From NCBI RefSeq assembly GCF_001039355.2, contig NW_019775857.1, positions 575,522 to 639,521 on the forward strand: a stretch of DNA of 64,000 nucleotides, written 5' to 3'. The notes beneath the pieces are model-generated. The model had not been told where the DNA came from. It ran no database searches and saw nothing but the letters and a program-made list of their open reading frames with translations. The translations under genes were made by a program, and so were the position numbers. Of the stretch, positions 12,901 to 24,789 are shown piece after piece (position 1 is the first letter of the stretch; every line of letters starts with the position of its first letter). Origin of the DNA: Lingula anatina. Taxonomy: Eukaryota; Brachiopoda; Lingulata; Lingulida; Lingulidae.

Positions 12901-15900
12901 TTAAGAATACGCGTCCCATATGAGCGAAACGCATTTTTGAAATATTAAAATATTTCAACTCACTGCATTACTTGACAAATTATGAAGTCCTCATGTTTAT
13001 GCAGATGGTGAAAGGACAGTATTGTACTACTGGAATGTGTTAACTCTCCGGACCACCTGTATTACATGAGCGTGCTGTGTCAACCTGTCCGATGATAAAT
13101 GTCCAAAGACACTGATGCGAACCTTCAGAGTTGTGTATTAGTTTTATCTACTAAATCTGAAATGAAAATTTTGTTTAACGACTTCATAATCGGCAGCGCG
13201 TACAGAGTGTGAACGAAGAATGCTTATATACACGTAGGCCTACTAAATAGCCTTTACTTGTCAACCATCCTAGCTTGATTTTGAATTTTTGAACAATAAA
13301 TCTCATCTTAATTGTACTTTTAAAATTGTTACAAATTTAGGCGGCCGCTTGTGAATAAAGATATAAAATTTTTGAACTATTCTTTAAAAATAATTGGATG
13401 CAAAATTGCACAAGGAGTTCAAACGACATCATTATCTTGTCATTTATTATGGCTGTCTCATGATCATACTTTACTAAAATTTTGAAAGCGCCAGATCCAT
13501 TAACCGTGCGCTTTTTGATTAGACAAAACCATTTGGTATGTTCCACTATTTCTTAGTGGATCGTTTTGGCTAGGGGGTGTCATTTCCACCCAAGGTACCA
13601 GTACACTCCGATAAGACACACAGTGTACATGCCACTTCGCTTAAGCTGCTAGAGTTGTGTTTCATAATTAATTGTATGATATTCGAATTCAGACTAGAAA
13701 GAATTTCTGAAACGATAATATCTTTTTCTGTGAAAAAAGCTATGATAAGCTTTAAAAAGTTCTGAGCCAAGAGCACCATAATCTCTGTAAATTATCACAG
13801 TTATTTAGATGCAATCTAATGGGATGAAAAAGTTGATATAAATACCAGAAACACTCAAATAGCGACAGTTAACTTTAACCAAATGAAAATACAGGGTGAT
13901 ATACTATAATATATGCGACTAGCCACAAAGATTACGATGAGTTGCACGCTTGGAAGCCACGTTATGATAAGATTTATGACACTGATAAAACTGACATCCG
14001 TCTGCTTCGAATAAACTGAGAGGTGACTGGGAATTTAGTATCAAGGAAATCATCAAACCACAGTCAGGATCCATTGTAAAGTGCACAAACCGCGATACTG
14101 AGATTCGTGACGAGAAAGTAAATATACAAACCTCAAAGAGCAGAACGCCATTTTGACAGATCATTAAAGAGCTAAATAAAGATAATCAAAATAAACAAAG
14201 AAACCAGGAATAAGTTGACGGTGAAATTTATTAACTGTTGCGGTCGATAGAAATTGAAGTAATTTAGTGTGGTGTAGTAAGCTTTGGAATGGCTGCATGT
14301 GAAAGACGCCTGGAAAATCCTGTCGCCAAACAGGTAACGTCCGTGTATTCATTACAGCTAGTTAGTCGCGTAGACATTTCATTATTCCAATGATTTCATC
14401 CAAACTTGATAACCTATATAATTAGCACTATCGGGCAGATTATCAGTGATTTAGAAAGCATCTTATCAGGGAATGGCGCTTAGCTTTTGTGCTCTTAATG
14501 CGTGCTGTGTCACTTATTAATTTTGCGTGACTTTCGTTTAAGATCTTGATCTGAGTAAACTCTATGTCAATGGAGGTTTAAGTATAATTTTTATTGACAT
14601 CTAATAAAAATGGTAATTATTCAACCTGTTTCATATGACTAAAATTGAGCCCCCCCTCTATCTCAGCAGCTGATATTTTTTACTAAACACAAAACAGACA
14701 ATTTAATATCGCAAACTTATAAATATCTAACCGCAAACTCTCTCTCACTCTCTCTCTCTCTCAAAAAAAAAAAAAAAAAAAAAAAAAAAAGAAAAAAACC
14801 GAATTGTGCACGGACACAATCACGCTCCGCACATAGCCCTTTACCATTATTTCTCAGTATCGCGCCATTACTTTAACTTTCAACATACTGGAATGACAGA
14901 AAGTTGACTTATTTCACTACGAACATTGTAAAAGAATATGGAACACAAAAATGGATATTGGGTTCCCACAATGTGTGATCACACAATATGGCCAAGGTGA
15001 TGTATGTGCCGCTTATTTTAACTGAGACACAGACGGCCAAAAGGCATACATGTTTGAGATGTCCAGCCTTTCACCACAGCAATAAACTCAGGAAAATATA
15101 CGCATGAAAGATTTCAGTTTTGGTAGGCTTAAACGGCCTGTATTTATATGTTTATTTTAGTGTTGTAGTTAGACAGAAAAGTCCTCTGTAATTGACCGAA
15201 ACGTGTTTATAGTTCGAAAACATCAAATGAATAAATTATGTACATGTACATGTACATGTATATAAATGGTAGAAATGTACTGTTAAGGTATTTGGATTGA
15301 CCTACAGAAGCTCCGTGTCTATCAGTGGTCATTGTCATGTGTTAAGCACGTCCAAGCCTGGACATACAGTAATGTAGGTACTTGTAGACAAACAATGCAT
15401 CCATCTCCCTGTCGACCAAAATCAGCGACATCACCGGCTCGTGCAGCAATTACTACATGCGGCCTTTTATAACACTAATGGTTTAATGTTAAAAGTGGGC
15501 ATTTATCATCAATTGTCTTTTTTTGTCTGAATTGTGTTTTATATCAGGGTAAAATATGAAGGACTTCTGTCAAAAGCTGTGTTAATGCTATTTTGCTTGA
15601 ATCATTTTGCCTTGGAATGTTTTTATATGATTTAGAAGAATCAGCCCAGTTTTAACTTCTAAGGAGACTCGTAAAGATCTAACATTTATTCACTGTGTTC
15701 TGAAGTAGGCCAGGCTAAGACAATTTGTACCATACCCGCCTTACTTCAAAACAACAGCTCATATTTGTACCTCCTCTTAATGTTAGGCCTATATGTGAAC
15801 TCTTGAAAATCAAGTCTAAAGATCAAGGTGTGAACGCCATTAGTAGTAGTTTAATACTCATCTGACGTGATAATAAAGTCATCTAGAGGACACGGGATTC

Positions 15901-17333
15901 TTTATGGACACCTTGTTCTATATGATGGAGTTTCCCAGGCGAAATAACGGATAATTCTGCACCTGCTTGTACAAATACTGCTCATGTTAAAGTAACCAAT
16001 GATCGTCACCGCCCGGTCTTGCATTTCCGACAAAATGGCGGTCATTGCACCGTCCCGTCTTCTGCTATCGTATTTAGGTTTTTATTTAGTTAAACGTGAC
16101 ATGTGTGTGATCTTTGCCTATTTTTTTCAAATACTTCAACCACTAAACCAGTTGCAATTAGAGCTTGAAGTTTTTATATTACACAAACTATTGACAAAGG
16201 CCTAGCTACCTGTATTTTGATTACTTACTGAAAAATTCAGTCTATTTCAAATAAAATGGCGCTTGATTATTCAAACCATAACTGTCTAATTTCATTTTAA
16301 TGCAAAAGATCCCCTCCCCCAAACACCCTTGTCCTTTGAACGCTTCAGTGTTTGAACTCATTGACCGCTTGACGTTTAAATAAGGTAATGCTTTTTGACA
16401 CTTGTGGCCTTGTTCAACAGGATGTTTTACAAGATATAAAACACAGATATAAACAAGAACTAGGTTGTCGAAATCACTGATTATGTACTTGTACATGTCG
16501 AATGCGGACAGGTTTTTGGAATGAATTAATAAATGTGTAATGACGAATGTGTATATTAAAATAAAAAATAAATACAAGAATTGTGTAACGTTTACGTATT
16601 ACGGACATTACTTTAAAATTAGAATACATACCTGTACAAAGTCCATGACCCAAACAACCTCTCCAAAATGGTGTTATTGCTTATTTGAAAATACACGAAT
16701 TTATTTATTTATTTTAGTCCATCCCTGTCGTTTCTGGAACAACTACATCCGTGACACCATGGACCTGTGCGTATTCTGGCAGTGCGTTCCCCATCTGAGA
16801 GACTTCAGCGCCAAGGGGGGCTGGTCGTTCCGGCCGGTCAAAATGCCCTGTGCTCCCGGCACCAGTGTTCTTCCTAGCTATAAAGACGGGAGGAAGAACA
16901 TGTTCGACCCCTATATTGATGAGAATGGGAAGTTTATGAACGTCAATCCGTGCGTGGGACCTAGGATTGAAAAATGTATCAGGTAAGTGGACGCATGGAC
17001 ACGTACAAGCATGGAATGGAATAATCTCGAGATAGGATTTGTTTTCCCTATGATGATGAATTCAGCCTACCCTGCCCGTCACTTCCGTGAAATCCGAGTG
17101 TTAACAGTTATCATTGGTTGTCACTTGTTACATCCATTTCTTGTACAAATATTATCAGTATATCAATATAGTATACAAAACCCCGCCTTAGACAGGCGGA
17201 ACCGACCCCAGCAAAAGACAAGCCATAATATCTCGTCATTAAATAAGAATGAAGCGTATTTTCTTGACTTGCCTTTTTTCGAAGGCAAGTCAAGAACTGT
17301 TCAAGTGGACCATTATGTATGTTCTGTAGACAA

Positions 17334-17376
<43 letters not shown>

Positions 17377-20300
17377 ACCCCAGGGTGGAGTGGACTGCCT
17401 GGACGTCGTGGGGAAGCTGTAGCGAGGCGTGTGGTCCTGGTAAGCAAGTCCGTATGAGAACGTGTCCCAAAGCCGGCGCCTGCCCAGGAGACGAAACTGA
17501 AGAACGGCCCTGCGATTTAGGACCTTGCAGTAAGTAGATGTTTGCATACTTCCTATGACAGGGCTAGTCCTCTTTAAAAAAGTTCGCTCTCATTCTATTG
17601 AAAATTGTAGGTCCGTATTATACTTGGCAAGAGCATAGTTGTTATAAGTCATATTTTTATGCACAATGGTAGCTGTACCATTATCCATCAGCTGTAAGAT
17701 GTCTGTAAATACATGTATTAAGATGTACCATGCGGTAAGTACTTGTACTTTAGATGGTGAAGGCATTTCTGGTAGCGGGTTGTTATTGTCATTCCCCAAA
17801 TCATCGACAGTCCCAAATAAATTGCTGAAGATTATTCATTTTTAAATTAAAATTTAATTTAAATCGTATTCCATGTAATGTCCCTCTCATGCAAAGACGT
17901 TATATCTACGATTCTATACCCACGCAATAATACTAAGTAAAAAGTCTGGGTCTAAAAGACGCTCTGTATTGGTCTCGATTTGTAAAGTGTTAGAAAATTA
18001 AGATAAAGAAAATATTAACTTCTGTACAACCTATTTACCTGCATGGCCGCTCTGCAGGGGGTAAGGTATAGGTGGATATCAAAAACGGTTTACAAACATC
18101 TATAAGCATTCTGAGGCAGCATTTCTCGGTAATTTAATCATTATGGTGCTCTCTACAAAAAGTCACTATAGATCCCCTATGTAAGGGCTCATATCATCGA
18201 TACTTAAAGTACACTTTGTCATGAAAGTGGCTCGGAAACATGTTTATGAATGATGGACACGAATACACCATGGCTATCTTCCAAACAAGAAAACCTTGTT
18301 CAGGGAGATTGATGCTGTAAGGATATCATTAAGGGTGGTACGATGTACAATATGGCCGTTGTCATTTCTATGGCAGTCATACGTAATTCGCAGAGATGCC
18401 CAAAACATCAACAATAAATGAAGACACCATGGACACTACACATACAAACTATCATGCAAGCAAAATATCTACTGAAAAAAAGTTAATCTTTATGGTCATT
18501 CATAGATCTGTTTTTGGCCAGTATCCCGCAACTTGTTTATTTCAAGAAAAAAAATGAGTTAATCCTCCAACAATTAAATAAAAATTGAACACTTTTTTCC
18601 TGATGATAAAAATCCCAAATAGCAAATCATACCAAATGACCATCTGACCATCTATAACATGAAATACCATTATTATTGTTATCAACCGCGCTCTCTGGCA
18701 CTAAGTTTTGGATATACTTTGCAGAACAGAGGGGGTTGTTGGGCTTTTTTTGCTGTTTAAGTTTCTAACACATGTTCATGTTGATTTGTCTAACCCCGTA
18801 TTTTACCTCTTGGCAGTGAGTGAGTGGAGCGTGTGGGGTATGTGCAGCGCCACCTGTGGTGGTGGGGAGAAACGCAGGACCAGAACATGTAAAGGGGACT
18901 GCTTGGGCATGTTCACGGAGGAAATTCGTGCGTGTGGGATGGAGCCATGTAGTAAGTGTGTGCTCATTATGGGAGTCAGGTACATGTACACCTTAAACAT
19001 ACTGTCTTGTTTCTTTGAAATCAGGGTTGCAGATTTCTGTTAAATTGGTGATTTCAGATTGGTAACTTAATCCCTTGTTTTTTTTGTGAGAGGTTGGTAA
19101 TTTGTTTGAGGGGAAGGAGAAAGGGTTTCTTTTCCTTTTATTTTTTTTTCAATGGAACAAGGACTTTGAGTTTATTCTTTAGATTACGTATTTGCATTAT
19201 TTCACCGGTTGTTACGTCATATATGTGGATGACGTCATGAGGTGTTGGCACGTTTTCATAGTCTTTTCTTAATAGTTGGGGAGTGGGTAGCGTGGGAATC
19301 CGTTCAATGCAGCGCTCCCTGTGGTGGTGGCACTCAAACCAGAACGAGGCCATGCAGCGGATACTGCGCTGACGTGGAAACGTCTCAGACAAGGACATGC
19401 AATACGCAACCTTGCAGTAAGTATATAGCAGCTGATCAGTCAGGTAAATGTATGTACGAACGCCAACGGGTACTGGCGTGTTCGGCAAGGCAATATGAGC
19501 TTGGCTTTCAACGCCTTTATGCTCGTGCCAATATATCACGAGTACATTGTTTGATACTGGTATACAATACACTATTGCATATGGTCTTCTGCGATGTACA
19601 TTTGCAACAAGGTTCCAGGAAGACCAAATATGTTGTATTATTAAAAAAATACACTTTTTTGATGATTGAATACCAAAAAGCATACCGCATACCGTTGGAG
19701 AAAAAATTACCGTATGCTACGAACTTGTTATACTTCAATCATCAAACTTGGAATCAGTCTCCAAAAATTTGGAGCTCATGGTTTATAAAAAATCTCGTTT
19801 TTTTTCAGTTAAAGAATGGACGATATGGGGCGCTTGCAGCAGGACGTGCGGCAGCGGTAGCCAGGTCAGAACCAGGCTGTGTACTGGCAACTGTGTGGAC
19901 GTGGTCACAGAGGAGACACGCCCTTGTGGACTAGCACCTTGCAGTGAGTATTTCACAGTATATACCGGTATATATTTTGGAATCTTATTAGAAATTTGAA
20001 ATTTCAATATTAATTGATTTTGTTAGAACAACGGTACTAATAAAATATGTATGCTTCTCAACAGTTGGCGAGTGGGTGGCATGGGATTCTCTGTCACTGA
20101 CCCAGACATGCAGCGCCCCCTGTGGAGGAGGCTTACAAACCAGAACGAGGCCATGTGAAGGAAATTGCGCAAACGTGGAAACATCACAATCTAGACCATG
20201 TAACACACAGCCATGTCGTAAGTAGAAATTTGAAAAAAAGAAAGGAAGGAAAAATAAATTAACACAAAGTATGGTATTTTGCTTCATACATGGAGAGGGA

Positions 20301-23300
20301 ATATACACTTTGTCTTGTTAGTGGCCGTATATGCTAAATTATCGGGAAAAATCAATAAAAAGAAAAGGTTTCTCACAAATTTATCGATAAATTGTATCGT
20401 AAAGAAATGACAAGGAAGATCACTTGTGTTGAAATTAAGATAAAATAGAAGTTGAGACAAAACTAACGTGTCAATCCAACAATTCCTTTACATAAATCGA
20501 CTTTTATTTCTCAAAAAGAACAGTTATACATTAATATTTCACCTTGCAGTTTTAGAATGGTCCTCTTGGGGCGTTTGCAGCAAGACATGTGGAAGCGGTA
20601 ACCAGGTCAGATCACGAGTTTGCAATGGATACTGTGAGGGGAAAAGCTTACAAGAAATGCAGTCTTGTAATATGCAGCCGTGCCGTAAGTCAAAGTAGCA
20701 AACCCACTGTTGCATATTATGTTTGATTTAAAATATGTACTCCATTCAGTAAGAGGGCTATGATGACTTCCCACAGTTTATCTAATTAAACTTTATTAAC
20801 CGTAAAGGTTAGAAAACAGTGTATGTTTATTATTTGGAATTTTTTTCGTCTTACCTAAGAAACGACATTAAAAATCCAAATACCTTTGATGTAATATATA
20901 ACACACATAATTAAAAAACCTGGTACTTTAATCAAACATTATATGGTCTTTGAATATCGTATCTGAAATTAAAAACTTTTTTGGGGAAAATAAATGCGTA
21001 CATACACAAAACATGATGGCGTTTACACAAGCACGTGCACTTCAACGTCAGAGCCTCTCTTTCAGTGGGAATGTGGAGTGTGTGGGGCTCTTGCAGTGTA
21101 ACTTGTGGCGGAGGTGAGCAGATGAGATCGAGGTCGTGTGAAGGAAGATGCCAAGGGATCCAAACTCGGGAATATCAGCCATGCGCTCCACAGCCATGCA
21201 GTGAGTAACGATTAAACGAATTCTTCTTTTCAACAAAGAAGTTCTGAGTATTCATATTTTGGTTTTCCAATCAGCACGATGTATCTAATTCTCAAACATT
21301 TATTTCCAACATAATTGTTATTAAATGACTGCCGTGGCTTTTAATGTCTGATGAAGGTCTGTTTCACTTGTAAAGATTTATTAGCACATTTTTGAAACTT
21401 TTTGCTTTAACCTTTCCAGTCGGTAACTGGGCACCATGGGGTAGATGCAGTGTAAGCTGTGGTGGTGGAAAACAAATGAGATCCAGAACATGTAGTGGAA
21501 ACTGTCTTGGTGTTTCCACAGAGGAAACCAGAACATGCAGTGAACAGCCTTGCAGTAAGTTTGCACTAAGGCTTGCCATAACGAAGAAATGTGAATATGT
21601 AGCATCCGCAGAAAAAGGAAGTTTTTTTTTGGCGGCATTAATACGCTAGTTTTAACACAGTTTGAGCTTTAACACAATTGTGCTAAATCTAAATGAATGT
21701 GCAAAATATGATTTAATTGTTAACTTTATTTATTTATAACACTAATTACGAACCTTTCAGTCGGTAACTGGGCACCATGGGGTAGCTGCAGTGTCAGCTG
21801 CGGAGGTGGCAGTCAGATGAGATCCAGAACATGCAGTGGAAACTGTCTTGGTGTCAGCACAAAAGAAACCAGATCATGCAGTGAACAGCCTTGCAGTAAG
21901 TTGGGGCTGGGATTTTGCCTAAATTTCGAACTGTGGGTTTGTGTCATTGTTTATGGTGCCATTTGAAATGCACGTTCCATCTGCGAAGAACATATTCACT
22001 TCCTTGTACTGGTGGAATTACACGTGTGTGTGACTACACTTAGCACGAATCTCTCCAGTGAAAATAGGCATAACATGAATGCCTAACGAGTCCACTTTGA
22101 TTGTATTGAATTTATTTATTTATTTGAAATGTCAAACTTTCAGTCGGTAACTGGGCTCCGTGGGGCAGCTGCAGTGTTACCTGTGGAGGCGGCAGCCAGC
22201 GAAGAACTAGAACTTGCAGCGGAAACTGCCTCGGTGTCAGCACGGATGAAAACAGGGCCTGCAATGAGCAACCTTGTAGTAAGTTTAGACTAGCCATATG
22301 CGTACATGCACATTGCAGCTCTCAAACAATAAAAGCAATATGCCTTTTAACAAAGGTTTTTCCGATCAAATCATAGTGGATTAGCGCAGTGGACCAACTG
22401 CTGCAATTATTATCTGTACAGCCTTGTTAAATTTTCTCTCAGATGAATCAAATATTTTAAAATTGTTTTTAAATTATTGTTGCATCTGAACCTCATTTTG
22501 CTGATTATCGGGCTAGGCTCAGAAACTCTTTAAACTCATACCCCTCAGAGTCAATGGGACTCCATGGGGTACTTTTAGAAATAACTACACAGCAACTTGG
22601 TTTAAAATGTTAATTTTATATGTGACTTTTTGTTAATTTGAGAATTATTCTTCACCTTCAGTCAGTAATTGGGCGCCATGGGGCAGATGTAGCGTCACCT
22701 GTGGCGGCGGAAGTCAACTCAGAAGAAGAACGTGTAGTGGAAATTGTGTTGGTGTCAGCACACAAGAAACTAGAACGTGTGGCGAGCAGCCATGTAGTAA
22801 GTTCACGTCCCATAGATTTTTGGATGCACTTTTTGAATAGTAGTGAGAGACTATGATATCCGATTCGTGTATTAAATCACCCTGTTTTATGCGTTTTAAG
22901 ATTTTTTCTTGAGACTTAATCTACCGTATCAATATTTTGAAGTTAACGTACTTTGCTGTGCTTAATTTTTTCCTATCATAATCTCCTCTTGATTATCATT
23001 TATATATGAGTTTTTTTAATGAATAGCGCAATAGTTACCACTGTGACTAATTTTACTCTCACTCTCGGAAACTCTACTCTTTCATACAACATACATTAGT
23101 CAATCCATTTCAATAATAAATTAATAAAATAAATACTACCCAAGTATATGTTAACAGTCAGTTTCTTTTTTTAGTAAGCGAATGGGCGTTGTGGGGCAGG
23201 TGCAGCGTGTCTTGTGGCGGAGGAATACGCATACGTGAACGGTTGTGTTCTGGCAACTGTGTGGGCGTGGTCACAACCGAGAAGGAGGCTTGTAATACAA

Positions 23301-24789
23301 ACACGTGCCCAAGTATGTGTATATACGTTCGTAATTGTTATCATATTAATGAATTCATTATATTGGAGACATACATTTTAAAGTTCGCAAACAGTCAGTT
23401 AATTTTCTGTGTTCATAAGATTTATTAAGTTTATGTGCTAATTTACTTTTTTATATGTGCTTGTTTCTTTGTTTTCATATTTATCCTTTCATTTTTCACA
23501 ACATTACACATCTAAGAGAACAGAACCTGTGAGAGGAATTATATAAGATTGTATAAACAGTATAAGATTGTCTTAACACACAACTTTATTTCAGTCTGGG
23601 CTGAGTGGTCGGAGTGGAGCCGGTGCTCAGTGAACTGTGACGGTCCGGGAGAACAGCTTCGCACGCGTACCTGCATGTACGGGGGCACCCCAGGGGTGGA
23701 CTGCCCGGGCCTTGCGTCACAGACACAGATGGGCTGTAACCCACAAGCCTGTAAGTATACTACATATACATTCATATAACAACTAGGGATGCTTTGATCG
23801 GTAGAAAGGGTGGCTGGTCTTGTTGGAGTCAAAATGTAGGAGTACTCACGCCAGGCGCCATGAAATATCGCAACATTGCACCAGTATGCCCCTCGAGCAC
23901 CGTAGCAGAAAATACACACAAAAAAGGCATGTTTATCCAATCCAATGAGGGTTCTGGTCATGGACCTTATATATTTGTTTATCTTATAAAAATTAATGTT
24001 GCCTCAATTGACATTCTACGTACATTTCATTCAGGTAAATGTGAAAACATCGACTACAAGAACTTGGACACACCCGATGACGGCGATGGCGACTGGGAGA
24101 TTGACATAGATAGAGTAGGTTCCCGTATTGACCTCACTCCCAACTGAGTTTTCATTTTGGCTCATATTATATGTAATTTTTGATTAAATTGTGTTTCACA
24201 TAACGACGTAATTAGACTATACACAGAAGTCAATTGAAAAAAAAAATCTCCTCTGTAAAAATAATCAACTTTTCCGGTTGCCCTACATGAAAATCGGACT
24301 TGATGGACTTAAGTTTTTTCAGTGCTTGTATGATGGTTCCATGTTCACTGTTATCATAATTCTATTGTCTGACACGAAATATGATATTTAAAACCGATGA
24401 TTTTTTTTTGAAAAGTTCTATCTGCTTCTCGTAAGGACTGTTAATAATATCTGATGTCATTTTAGGGTTGCCCACCTGCCGACGCTGACGGAATCCCTTA
24501 CGTGGCAGTTGCTATTACCTGCAGACGCGTGGACACAAAAGAGGACTGGAGTCAGTCTATCCCCAATGCTCCAATGCCCCCCAACACCGACACGCCGTTT
24601 GCCATCCCTTGCCTAGCATCCGGTACCCCAGAGACCTTCTTCCTCAAGGGTTTCGTCTGTAACCATGCCAACGCGAAGAAGGTACCCGGATGGGAAAAGA
24701 AATGCCCGGATTTTGAGGTCGCCGCTAGGTGTTGCCAGCAAAAGATGCCTTCAATGCCCAATAATTCCACTTATGTTAAGAATAGATAA
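9920..24789 (+). CDS. Secreted multi-TSP1-repeat protein with C-terminal WxxW-type domain (17 exons)
   Basis: Exons, all with GT..AG borders and compatible phases: 9920-9992, 16718-16982, 17384-17529, 18817-18951, 19276-19416, 19809-19943, 20065-20217, 20550-20684, 21066-21200, 21420-21554, 21761-21895, 22144-22278, 22662-22796, 23175-23312, 23595-23750, 24035-24114, 24466-24789 (stop TAA 24787). The joined frame is 2556 nt, 851 aa. Order: signal peptide (1-about 22), a 6-Cys module (about 25-112), 13 TSP1 repeats (about 113-717), and a C-terminal Cys-rich domain (718-851) resembling the WxxW-type domain seen in mucin and CILP-like proteins. TSP1 repeats show WxxW (C-mannosylation) and C-x-x-S/T-C-G (O-fucosylation) signatures. 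It is an extracellular matrix or secreted adhesive protein; ligand unknown. The first intron is 6.7 kb. The first coding exon is inferred from the signal peptide and phase-1 match. I see no close named orthologue. Confidence 0.82.
9993..16717 (+). other. First intron of the TSP1 gene (6.7 kb)
   Basis: Bounded by donor GTAAGT at 9993 and acceptor ttttag at 16717. Besides the MITE it holds microsatellites (GA-rich at 10127-10162, TG-rich around 11520-11570, CT plus a 27-base A run near 14741-14790) and tandem acattacacattaaa units at about 12620-12680. I see no other exon that fits. Confidence 0.55.
10170..10337. mobile_element. MITE with 5-bp target duplication in intron 1 of the TSP1 gene
   Basis: A 168-bp element starts caggggcggatc and ends aaatccgcccctg, giving 11-bp terminal inverted repeats (CAGGGGCGGAT). 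It is flanked by a direct ggatg duplication (10165-10169 and 10338-10342). It has no coding capacity and an internal gaccgtctt motif repeated several times. A GA-rich microsatellite (10127-10162) abuts the left end. Confidence 0.65.
16718..16982 (+). other. Exon 2: six-cysteine, chitin-binding (peritrophin-A/CBM14)-like module
   Basis: The exon encodes about 88 aa with six cysteines. The core C-VFWQ-C followed by PCAPGT recalls the CBM14 pattern (C-x-x-[FY]-x-x-C ... C-P-x-G-T). The spacing after the fourth Cys is longer than usual, so the assignment is tentative. The exon enters in phase 1 and leaves in phase 2, unlike the symmetric 1-1 TSP1 exons. Confidence 0.4.
17261..17296. repeat. Perfect 15-bp intronic hairpin
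   Basis: TTCTTGACTTGCCTT (17261-17275) and its exact reverse complement (17282-17296) flank a 6-base loop in intron 2 of the TSP1 gene, just upstream of the AATA microsatellite and the exon 3 acceptor. Confidence 0.7.
17332..17377. repeat. (AATA)n microsatellite adjacent to a 3' splice site
   Basis: About 11 AATA units end 6 bases before the AG acceptor of exon 3 (17384). They occupy the place where a polypyrimidine tract and branch point would normally sit, so length variation here could affect splicing. Confidence 0.85.
17384..23750 (+). other. Array of 13 TSP1 exons
   Basis: Each exon encodes one TSP1 repeat with the W-x-x-W-x-x-C-S-x-x-C-G-G-G core and six cysteines. From 18817 on, every exon starts after base 1 of a codon and ends after base 1 (class 1-1), and eight of them are exactly 135 nt; the others are 141, 153, 138 and 156 nt. 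Exons at 21420, 21761, 22144 and 22662 share the start (V/I)-(G/S)-N-W-A-P-W-G and the phrase C-S-G-N-C-(L/V)-G-V-S-T, so they are the most recent duplicates. The pattern is textbook exon duplication by symmetric exons. Confidence 0.9.
24035..24789 (+). other. WxxW/CILP-type C-terminal domain (exons 16-17)
   Basis: Residues 718-851 carry an acidic DDGDGDWEI start, a central ITC strand, a GFVCN motif and an ending [11 protein letters not shown]. This order (GDGD-E, ECR-like, GLVC-N, C-x-D/N-Y/F-E-V-R-x-C-C) matches the Mucin2 WxxW family found in CILP and gel-forming mucins. The leading WxxW itself is missing, so it is a divergent member. Confidence 0.6.

Noticed and set aside
17111-17547. Minus-strand frames with repeated YLFI
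   Set aside because: Translation of the AATA microsatellite and antisense of TSP1 exon 3.
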